Under the pieces are notes generated by a model. It searched no databases. It was not told the DNA's origin and saw nothing but the letters and a program-made list of their open reading frames with translations. This document shows, piece by piece, positions 1 through 10,800 of a DNA stretch of 64,000 nucleotides. Positions within the stretch are counted from its first letter, which is position 1, and each line of letters starts with the position of its first letter. The stretch spans positions 8,399,124 to 8,463,123 of the forward strand of contig OX465584.1 in the NCBI GenBank assembly GCA_950022655.1. The letters are read 5' to 3'. A program made the translations under genes and the position numbers. The stretch is from Alentia gelatinosa (Eukaryota > Annelida > Polychaeta > Phyllodocida > Polynoidae).

Positions 1-249
1 TTCGCCATCGAGTTTGGAGTTCGCAGTAATATTTACGAGGCAATAGCTGAGTGAATATTCTGAAGCACTCCAAACGAGATGGTGAATGTGGACTCAGACC
101 AAGCACGAATATGTTTCTGATTGTATCTTAGCCTGGAAATATTTATCTGTTTATCACGGGTCCGTTGAGTATAAGTTCCCGTACTCGCAAGCCTGTTGAC
201 TATGAGTTCCTAATGTCAACCCTATGCACGTTTATCTCAGGCTAAGATG
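1..249 (+). mobile_element. Fold-back element, family A, copy 1 (cut by window start)
   Basis: The arms at 1-20 and 67-86 are inverted repeats, and the tip CGAGGCAATAGCTGAG lies at 36-51. The tail starts with TATCTTAGCCTGG (about 125-137) and ends with its inverse, CAGGCTAAGATGA (about 238-250). A related reverse-oriented copy is at 18694-18958, so this is a dispersed element and not a local hairpin. The mobilising enzyme is unknown. Confidence 0.7.
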
Positions 250-479
250 AATTCAAAGGCTCAACGACAACGAAGTCATTAATTTGTTTGTCCATAGTGA
301 GTGTGCGATGACGATTGGAGAGTTTCTCGGGTAGGTGAGTGAGTAAACACGGGGAGTGGCAGCGACCTTGGCACAGGTGTATACATACAGACACTGAGGT
401 GCAGCAGATGGATGGGCACCGCTAACTATAAACCCCTGTCAGGGAGGGCGCGGGTGTCAGAGAGGCAGTGGGAGGGGCA

Positions 480-560
480 GGGGAGGCTCCTGTACTAACA
501 CTCCCCTGTCTGAACTGGGTTGAGATGACGTCAGGGTAAGGTCAAGGTGAGCGTATCTTG
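480..560 (+). promoter_or_regulatory. Possible 5' leader or promoter region of the DCST-like gene
   Basis: A palindromic CRE-like TGACGTCA sits near 526-533. It is followed by two donor-like sequences, CAGGGTAAG and CAAGGTGAGC (exon end at about 546 for the second). The first coding exon downstream begins after a good acceptor (GCAG at 1221-1224) with only six bases before its ATG, so a non-coding leader exon must lie upstream. This is one candidate; transcript data would decide. Confidence 0.25.
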
Positions 561-599
561 CTCAAACTAAACTCTCCAACATGCGGACTGTTTTTAAAA

Positions 600-875
600 T
601 CTCTCAATTGTCTTTCGATGAATGGCTCATCAAAAAGAGAGGAAATATTTTTAATGTGGAATATACTGCCTCAGAGAGACTGAGAAAACATGGAGAACAC
701 ATCGTTATTGGCCATGGAATGGGGAGGTTTGAACCACTGTGTATTGGTGTCAATGAGGCCCAATTCATTCTCTCTTTGTTTTCACACATGAAAAAAAAGG
801 ATAAACTGAAAATGAAAACAAGGATATCCATGGAAAATAAAAAAAAAGCTACCGTCACTGATATCAATGTGTTTC
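600..875 (+). mobile_element. Degenerate CAGGGATG-type element, old copy
   Basis: The core (…TTTACTGCCTCAGAGAGACTGA…, then a GCCATGGCATGGGG-like block and the TCACACATGAAAA block) matches the better preserved copies at 41466, 45361 and 46654. The ends are eroded. A 116-codon open frame across it is an accident of the repeat. Confidence 0.6.
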
Positions 876-939
876 TAACAGTGGCTGTGTGTATTTTTCA
901 AGGCACCGTATCCATCCACCTTTTCGAGTAAATTAAAAC

Positions 940-1060
940 AGGTAATTTCCATATTAAAGGGTATGATAATAGGGACTAATTCTTTGCTGTATAGCACAAA
1001 TGGACTATTTTCCCGTATACCATGGCTTTTAGGCCGTATACCACAGATTGGAATCCGTTG
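940..1060. mobile_element. Fragment of family F tail
   Basis: The 'ATATTAAAGGGTATGATAA … ACTATTTTCCCGTATACC' region matches, in reverse, the tail of the family F element at 28249-28637. No hairpin is attached. A short GGTT tandem run (about 1066-1082) follows. Confidence 0.55.
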
Positions 1061-1230
1061 GTTGGTTGGTTGGTTGGTTGGTTTGATTGAAGGTCCAGTT
1101 AACCATTACAGTTTCTTACCATATTTTCTCAATGTTATCTGACAGGTTTTACATACATGTAATGGGTCGTTGTTCACGATAGATAATACGAAGATTCTAA
1201 CCGTGTCTGTGTGTGTTTTTGCAGGGCGCC

Positions 1231-3165
1231 ATGTCCGGCCAGTTGGAGCCCAACTACTGCGCCATCCGGGACTACAGACCGCAGCACGACGGTGAGATCG
1301 AGCTCGTCGCCGGTGACTCCATCACCAACGTCAAGGACCTCACCAACGGGTGGATGCTGGGCCGCAACGCCACCCGCAACACCGTCGGCATCTTCCCCAG
1401 CCACCTCATCCTGCCCGAGGCCCCGGCGCCCCGCCCGCCGCCGCCCGCCACGGCCACCGCCGCCGCCGCCGCCGCCCCCGGCCGGGCCCCCGCCGCCACC
1501 CCCGCCGGGCTCCTCGTCGATATAGACCCGCCGCCGCCCAACGCCCCCAACCGGGAGAGTTTCGACGGCAGCGACTTCCCGCCGCCGCCCACGGAGGAGG
1601 AGCTGATTCTCCCGGGGTCGGCTGCGACTGATCTGCCGCAGATCCCCAACTACGAGCCGCCGCAGGCCGCCAAGCCGCACCCGAACCACTACGAGCGGCT
1701 GGGTACGGGCAGCGGGGGAGGAGGAGGAGGCGGGGGCGGGGTGAAGAGGCGCAAGTCCCGGGAGAAGGATCGCGGGCGGGGCGGGGTGGTCGACACGGAG
1801 GTGGAGGTGGGCGTGGAGGCCGAGTGCACCACCCACTCCCTGCCCAGCCCCCGTAAGGGCCGCTATGTCCGCGCCACCCCCGCCGCCGCCGCCGCCGCCG
1901 CCGCCGCGCCCAAACCACACATGTTCGTGCGGCCCAACGCCGGCAAGAGCATCTTCCGCCAGCCGTCGGATACGTCCGTCAAGGGCGGCGCATCGGAGAG
2001 CAGCGACGGGCAGGGGAGCCCGGAGGAGTGTCGCGCGCGTACATACAGCAACCCGTCGTGCCAGTCCACCCCGACCCCGACCCGCCACCGGAACACCACG
2101 CTGCCGCCGGGACAGCACCTGCCGGCAACAGCGGCAAGCATGCGCAACGACGACTTCCTGATGGCCGAGGCGTCCGATCTGGACTCGCCGCTGGGCGGGC
2201 AGCACACTTCCGGTGCCACCGTCATCGCCAACGTGTCACCGGAACAGGAAGCGACCCCTGGTGACGAGTACGTACCCACTTCCGGTTCCGCTGCTGCTGC
2301 TTCCGGTTCCGCCGCGCAGCCAGTCCAGCCGGCGCTCGCCCACCACCACCACCCCCACCCGCACCACCACCACCAGAGGGGGACACTGGAGCCGACGGAA
2401 CGGCAGAATCTCACCAATGAGCAGCATATGTCGCGGTCACCGCCGCCAGGGGCGCGCGGGGAGCCCAAGCAGCAGTTCTACAGCGACTACCGGACCCTGG
2501 AGTGCCCGCCCCCGGAGAAAACCACGCCGCCCACCGTGCAAAAACGCTACAAGCCCATCCTGAAGAACCGCCACGGGCATAGGCACGGCCCCTACGGCCC
2601 GCCCAGCCAGAAGGCCAACGAGATCTGCTACCGGGAGGAGCGGGAGACGCGGCGGTCGTTCCGGCTGCTGTGCGCCGTGCTGGGCGGGCTCGTCTTCGGG
2701 CTGGTGCTCTTCGCGTGGATGTTCTACGCGCTGCGCTATGGCTTCATGGTGGCCGTGCTCACCGCCCTCTCCGTGGCGCTCTTCTCCACGGTGGCCTTCG
2801 CCGTCTCCCGCCTGTGCCGCTGCGTGGGCGGGCTGCTCGTGCCGAGCGTGTGCACGACGCGCGGGCGGATCGCCTTTCTCGTGCTCGTGACCGGCTTCCT
2901 GCTCGACGGCCCCGTCACCAACATCTACACCAACATGGGCGAGGTGTCGCGGGCCATGGCCTGCAGCGCCGAGCAGAGCTACAACCAGAGCATGCTGCTG
3001 CTGCAGCCCTTCGACGCCATGATGCGGAACCTCAACTCCACGGTGTTCAGGCTGCAGGAGGCGGCGTATAACGTCAGTGTCGGCCTCGCGCCGCTCAACC
3101 AGGGCCTGGACATGGCCGAGCTCGACCTACACCGCGCGCGCCTCGAGTTGACAGGCACTGAACGG
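1231..3165 (+). CDS. DCST-like gene, coding exon 1
   Basis: The exon begins at 1225 after ...TTTTTGCAG and the ATG is at 1231. It ends at AACGG|GTAAGT in phase 0 (645 codons). SH3 domain, linker and the first three membrane segments are in this single exon, so the fusion does not depend on any splicing assumption. Base composition is very GC-rich compared with the flanking DNA. Confidence 0.85.
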
Positions 3166-4800
3166 GTAAGTCACGTTACTTTATACATGTGGCGTATATA
3201 CAACTTTTACTATATTATATACCCATGCCGTATATACACCGTTTACTATAGACCCATGCCGTATATACACCATTTACTATAGGCTAATGCCGTATATACA
3301 CCATTTACTATAGACCCATGCCGTATATAAACCGTTTATTATAGACCCTTGCCCTATATACACTATTTACTATAGACCTGTGCCGTCTATATACCGTTTA
3401 TCATAGACCCGTGCCATATATATACAATTTACTATAGACCCAAGCCGTATATACACTGCTTACTATAGACCCATTCTATCTATACACCGTTTACTATTTA
3501 CTCATGCCCTATATACACCATTTACTATATGCCCATGCTGTATATACACCATTTACTATAGACCTGTGCCATAAATATACTGTTTACTATAGACCCAAGC
3601 CGTATATACATTGTTTACTATACCCATGCCGCATATACTGTAAATATGCAACGTTTACTATATACCTATGCCATATATATATACCGTAAATATGCACCGT
3701 TTACTATATACCCATGCCATATATACCGTAAATATGCACCGTTTACTATATACTCAGAATAAGTTGATTATCTCTATCTATTTCGGGAATATAGTAAATA
3801 TAGGACCACCTACCAGTCTTCTACAAGCCACAAAACTCGATGATAATCTACGCTGAAAACATTGTTCCGTACGTACCGTAAATTATCATCTCATTTTATA
3901 GCTTCTACAGCATGGTCAGGTCATTCTATATAAATAAATCTGAAACCTTATACCTGCTAGTTATACAGAGCAACACACACTGGACTTCTTACTAATAGTA
4001 GAGAATGTGGATGTACTACAATAAAAAAAACCACATAGAGCAGATGGTGTAGATTATGCACACAGGTGAATGGAGAAAACTGGAGAGATTCCTGAACCTG
4101 CTGTCGGCTTATTCTGACCTGCACCATGCTCTCGCGTCTCTCGGGGTTTTGTTTTTCACGTTTTTTAAGTGTTTGCAGTCAGAGTGGACCAATTTTTCTT
4201 ACCACAGCCCCTCCACCTTCCTCCCATATCTTTCGTGGCACTAGTATACTAGTATCTGCTTCAACCCTGTGACATCACATGGGGAACTATATAGAGGGTA
4301 CGCTGGCTCCCCGGGGATCCACTAAAGACAAGGGGAGCCAGCCAACATTTCAGATTCAAAACAGGGTTACTGTCAAAAGTTTTGACAACTCTGATGTTAT
4401 GAGTTGGGAAATATTGTAATCGTTAAATGAGCTTCTCAGACAATCCAGCTGTTTCTTTTTCAGCATTAAACACGGTATAATGTGCATCTGTTTATTGCCC
4501 ATTGAGTATGAGTTACCGTACTCGCAAGCCTGTTGAGTATGAGTCCCTATATAATGTTAAGCCTATGGACGTTTATACCAGGCAGAGATAAAGTCCCGGA
4601 GCCGTACCACCTGATGGGCCGACATACCTGTGTGGTGGTTGTGGGGCGTACGCTAACTGTGGAAGGGGGGGGGGGGCAGGGGATGTAGGTGGTAGAGGGG
4701 TGGGGGTAGCCCTCCCCCCTGCAGTGGCGCCGCCTCCCGGCACCGCACGCACCACTTTTCTGGTATTTAAACCCGGGAATAATGATGCAGAGCCGGGTGG

Positions 4801-4836
<36 letters not shown>

Positions 4837-7800
4837 TAGAGTGCGCCTCACCTACCTCCCACCCATAGTGAACACGTGGAAACGTCTCTCCCCGAATAGA
4901 CCGCACGGTTTTTTTGTTATCCCTCTCGTTTATTTACTCTACAGTCTCACCTATCTGCCCATCCCTCATGGTGTTTTCCCCATGGAGCGGCCACGACTGC
5001 TGTTTGAAATGATTAACATTGCTGGGTGAACTAATTCTGATGAAGAAGCCGGCTCGAGGAGTGTGTTGTAGTGAGAGGTGAAGGAGGAGCGGGCGTGCGG
5101 GCCACGTGCAGCTGAAACCGGATCACAAGGTGCAACTCGGCGAGCAGCTCCGAGCAGTTCCGAGCAGGTACAAGAAGTTACGAGCAGCTCACAGCAGTTA
5201 CGAGCAGCTCTGAGCAGCTCCGAGCAGTAACGGGCAGCTCCGAGCAGTTCCGAGCAGCTCCGAGAAGTTACGAGCAGCTCACAGCAGTTCCGAGCAGCTC
5301 TGAGCAGCTCCGAGCAGTAACGGGCAGCTCCGAGAAGTTCCGAGCAGCTCACAACAGTTACGAGCAGCTCTGAGCAGCTCTGAGCAGTAACGGGCAGCTC
5401 CGAGCAGTAACGAACAGCTACGAGCAGTAACGAGCAGCACCGACCAGTTACGAGCGGCTCTGAGCAGCTCCGAGCAGTTACGAGCAGCTACGAGCAGTTA
5501 CGAGCAGCTCCGAACAGTTACGAGCAGCTCTGAAACGTCTGAACATTTTGTAAAATAGAGAATCTCATAAACCACACTCTAGACATGCCAGTACAGTCTG
5601 TAAAACATGCCGATACTATAGAGGAAACCTATCAAAGTTAATGGTCAGAGCTCGTATCCCATTGAGTTTGAATCGTGTGGTATTTCACAAGGCGAAGCTA
5701 CGTGAATTACAAAGCAATTCAAACGAGATGGGATCGAGCTCTGACCCTTAACTAGAGTAGGTTTCTGAATTTATCTCATCCCTCAAATTGACTAATGGAC
5801 TAACATTTGTGACATAATCCCCTATTGGATAGTTTTCCTAAATATCTCATGGGCGTTGGATACGAGTTCCCAATGTTATGTCTATGGAGGATACAACAGA
5901 GAATCTCATAAACTACACTCTGAGTCCAGACTTGGCGGTACAGTCTGTAAAACTTTCAAAAGAAAAGTTGAGAAATGTTCTGACCAACACAGAGTATGTT
6001 TGAGTATTCATACAAAAAATAAAGAGCTCCAGACAAAATTTTACAAAGAAGGAACGTGCGCCGCTGACAAGCGCAAAAAAACACAGAATTCAGAAAGACA
6101 TATTTCTATTTCACTTTAAAGAGCCGAAGCCTGCAATCAGCTCAAAGCATCAGGAGAACGGCAAAAGGAGTTTTTTTCTCTACACTGAGCACTTTAGAGC
6201 AGCCTTGAATATTTTACATAGAAATGAAGTAAAAGCCGAAAGCATCTCAGAATAGGTGTAGGTAAATCAAAGTGAACAGGAGGGGCTGTCGAAATGGCCT
6301 GAGCAGCATCGGTGATGTCAGGGTATTTCACATTGAAAGGGGACCGCATTGGAACATGCAAGAGCAGTTCATATCAAAAGGAGCACCGAGGGGGTCGTTA
6401 GGAGCAGCTCCGAGCAACTGCGAGCAATTCCGAGCAACTCCGAGCAGCTTCGAGCAACTCCGAGCAATTCCGAGCTGCTCCGAGTAGCCCCGAGCAACTC
6501 CGAGCAGCTCCAACCAGAAACGGACCACGCCAAATAACAGTGAAGGCCCTAACACACTGTACGATTTTGGAACATGAATTTTCTGTTATCAGCGAACAAT
6601 CGTAAGCTCAAGCGAGGCTTGAGACGGAATCGTTCAGTGTGGCACCCGCACCCTCCCCCCCTTCAGAAATTCGCCTTAGATTAGAAAATGCACCCTGTGG
6701 ATATGTATCTTTGTCGCCAATGAATTGCTGATGTTCCGAAATCGCTACCAATGAATTAAGGAATATCTTCCTTCCCATTGTCAGCGAGTTTAAGAAAAAA
6801 AAACCTGTGGTGCCTACCGATATTGGCCCATAATTAGTTGCTGAGGGAGGAGAAATGGCCCTGCACACACAGATTGAACCAAGCTCACGCTTTGGCCCCC
6901 TTTAACGGAGGCCTCAAATTCCTCAGAATATCGTTTGTCAGTCGTCCAGTGTGGACAGAATTTGCTTAAGATTAACTCCCACTGACGTCCTGTGCAAATT
7001 CGCACGTCAACCTCAGGTGGTTTACAGAGCCCCCCTGTCCATAAAACCATCATTCGAGACACGTTAAGACTAGCTTACAATAGGGGCTTATTCGATGGAA
7101 ACAAAATCGTACAGTGTGTTTTCCACTTAAGACTAGCTTACGATCAAGGGAATTAATCGGTTGGAACGAAATCGTACAGTGTGTCTCCCACTTTAGCCAC
7201 TCCACGCATCCCAGGCATGCGGAGCAGCCGGCCCCAGCGCGCCCAGCCCTGTATCGACGGACACAGTTAATGAAAGGGGATAATGACAATGACTCCCACG
7301 CGGTGTGTGTTAAAGAAAGTCAACACTACATCTCAGAGCCGACCAGAGATCACGTCATAAGGGCTGCGAGCGTGTCTCGTTAGAGGATCGAGTTACTGGC
7401 AGTTCTACTCGTTGGTTAGACTGAGTGGGACATCAGCCAGCAGAAGAATACAGGGCCAGGACTCGGAGACAACGATAAGAGCAGAGTTTTACTGTTATTT
7501 CAGACAGGCAGATGAATGGTGCACATCTGAGGCCGTACCTTACTAGTAACCGGAGGAAGTTTTAATCCAAAAAGATATATTTATCTTCTCTTTAATCAAC
7601 GGTAGAAGTGAAACTAGCAACACGAGTGAGGATATATTATTAAGATGAGAGAGGTCGTGTCTATTTTTGTTCAGTTTAATATCATTTCTATTAGCCGATC
7701 GAATTTACAAGATGAATTTAGGTAGAAATCTCACCCCTACACATTCCATGAGGTGAGAGCTGTTTTAGTTCCCAAATCACTTAGACATGGTATGGGAGGA

Positions 7801-10800
7801 TTGGCCTTTGATATGGCAATAAATCTACCACTGCTGGGGATGAAGAAGGAAGGTGGCTGTACACCACACCACATAGACATGGTATGAGAAGGACTGGCCT
7901 TTGATATAACAGTAAATCTACTACTGCTGGGGATGAAGAAGGAAGGTGGCTGTACACCACACCACACAGACATGGTATGAGTAGGACTGGCCTTTGATAT
8001 AACAGTAAATCTACCACTGCTGGGGATGAAGAAGGAAGGTGGCTGTACACCACACCACAAAAGACATGGTATGAGAAGGACTGGCCTTTGATATAACAGT
8101 AAATCTACCACTGCTGGGGATGAAGGAGATGAGTGGCTGCAGTGGAACTCAAACCCACAAAGTCCTACAGCCTTGGGGTTACAAGTTCAGTGCCTTAACC
8201 ACGAAGCTAACTCCCCACCCCCTTTGAGAAGCTGAGGTGTGACTCAGTGAGTGGGTGAGTGTATCAGCGGTGGGTGAGACGGTGAGGTGGTATTTGTAGT
8301 CTATGAGCTGCTCTGAGCAGGTGTTAGACGTGGAGCAGGCTCGGTGTCACTCAAACACTACTCGGCAGTTCGGTACTAGAGAAGAAACCAACAAGTTTTG
8401 GTCAGAGTCATCATTTTCCACGAGTTTGATGCGGAGTGATATGAACAAGGCAAAGCCAAGTGAATATCACATAGCATTCAAATGAGTTGGAGAATGACGA
8501 CTTTGACCAAAACAAGTCATTTTCTGTATTTACCTCACCATGTACACACTATAAGACCAGAAAACACACAGGTACATGCTGTCATAGACCATGGAGACTG
8601 AACTGTAATACTCGTAGGGGTATGGAGAACGAGTCGCTAATATTAAGCCTAAGGGACAAAAATATCAGGGGTGAGATAATGAGCATTCCTCCTATCACCC
8701 CGTAAACCCAACGACACACACTGCCAGTATTTACCCAACACTTTTTTCACCTCAACCTTCACCCCCAACTTCTCACTTACCGACGTGTGAAAAGTTTAAA
8801 TGGTGTTCACTGACAACATAAAACAAAAAGAAATGGCTCAGCTTTTCAACCTAGTAAGACTTGGGTTTATATCTCTCACTTTCTGACTTTTTTTTCCCGA
8901 CATTTGGTCCCAGCTTTTGCAACGCTTGTAAGCATACATTAGAGACATTACTTAATTTGTCATTTCTTTATTTGTTTATTTTTTTAGTGTATGATTCATT
9001 TATAGTTTTTGTCTGAATAGACAAATAGATGATTGGAACCCATTCATGCACTGTATGAAATCTCCAGTAGGTGGGATAGTGATTTTTTTTTAAAACATCT
9101 AGCTGGTGTTTGAGCTATTTCAGCCTCGTCCATAATATCTGGGATAGTGCATCAAAATGCTGAGGGTATAATTCATTCATAGTTTTGTCTGAGGTAAACA
9201 AATAGATGATTGGAGCCCATCCATGCACTGTACGAAATCTCCAGTCGGTGGGATAGTAGATTTTTTTTTTTTTTTAAACATCTAGCTGGTGTTGGACCTA
9301 TTTCAGCCTCGTCCATAATATCTGGGATAGTGAATCAAAATGTTGTCCGGTCGTCAATGGGTGTATCTCTGTGGAGGGTTGTGTCTGGAGGGTGATGGGG
9401 CTGGCTGGCGATGGACGGGTTGAAGGGTGGGGGTGGTGAGAGGGAGCTTGTCCGCGCAGTGGATGCCAGCAAAGAAACCCCTCTACATACAGTAACACCT
9501 CTCTATATATACAAAGTATCAACACCTCTCTATATATACAACGTATTAACACCTCTCTATATATACAACGTATTAACCCACCTCTATATATACAACGTAT
9601 TAACACCTCTCTATATATACAACGTATTAACACCTCTCTATATATACAACGTATTAACTCACCTCTATATATACAACATATTAACACCTCTCTATATATA
9701 CAAAGTATCAACACCTCTCTATATATACAACGTATTAACACCTCTCTATATAGACACAGTATCGGTGTACAGGTCACCAGGGTATGTGAAAGATTGAAGA
9801 AGAAACCAACAAGTTTTGGTCAAAGTCTTCATTCTCCACGAGTTTGATGCGGAGTGATATGAATAAGGCGACAGTTGAGTGAAAATCACGTAGCATTCAA
9901 ATGAGTTGGAGAACAATGACTTTAACCGAAACGAGTCGCTTTCTGTATTCATCTCACCCCTGTAGACACTAAACGAATGGACAATACACATGATATAGAC
10001 CATGGAGACCAGACTGTAATACTTGTAGGGGCATGGAGAACGAGTTCCCAATGTTAAGCTTATGGGACAAAAATACCAGGCGTGATATAATACTGCATGC
10101 CAATGTATATATATATCACTCCTCTGTACCAAGGTGCGACTCTGTATGTCATTCCTTCAGAACAATATGTGACATAGACAATAACTGATGGTTTTGTGTA
10201 TAGGCAGCTGTATACCACAAGGGGCTGACGCGTAGTAATACATGAGCATCAGCGAGTATATTACGACGTCAACCTAGGGTGGTTTACAGAGCCGCCTGTC
10301 AATAAAACCATCATTATTTGTATTTACCATCCTTCTTATCCTATGAATCAAATCCAAGAATTCCCATATTGAAGGGTATATCATGGGGACTCTTTTCTAA
10401 GTTCTATAACACAAAGGGACTATTTTCCCATATATGATGGCTTTGAGATTGTATACCACGGTTTTGAATCCGTATGCCACAGTTTTTAAACAATGAGTAG
10501 TCCCCATATTTTCTCAATGTGTACTCTATATACCATGGTAATAATATCGTAAAACTGGATGAGTTTAGGTCTTGGCCACCGTATGCCACGACTGGAGTTT
10601 GGCATAGTGACTTCATGAGGCGAAGCCGAGTGAAGTCCGGAACCAAAACTCCAGGAGTGGCATGCGGTGGCCAAGATTAAAACTCATCCAGTTTTGATTT
10701 TATCCTACCCCGTCTCCTCGATTTTGGAATATTAAGTGATAACAATTCTGTATGCCACTAGTGGCATATAAAAATCCGTATGCCAGTCGGCGTGGCATAC

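Noticed and set aside
581..931. 116-codon open frame upstream of the DCST-like gene
   Set aside because: It runs through a CAGGGATG-type element whose other copies are non-coding and frame-broken.
1174..2205. 343-codon antisense frame opposite DCST-like exon 1
   Set aside because: Arises from GC-rich sequence with few stops; the sense strand encodes clear SH3 and membrane domains and the antisense has none.
4056..4244. Protein-like frame ([20 protein letters not shown]) in DCST intron 1
   Set aside because: No flanking splice signals of quality and no recognisable family; left as chance.
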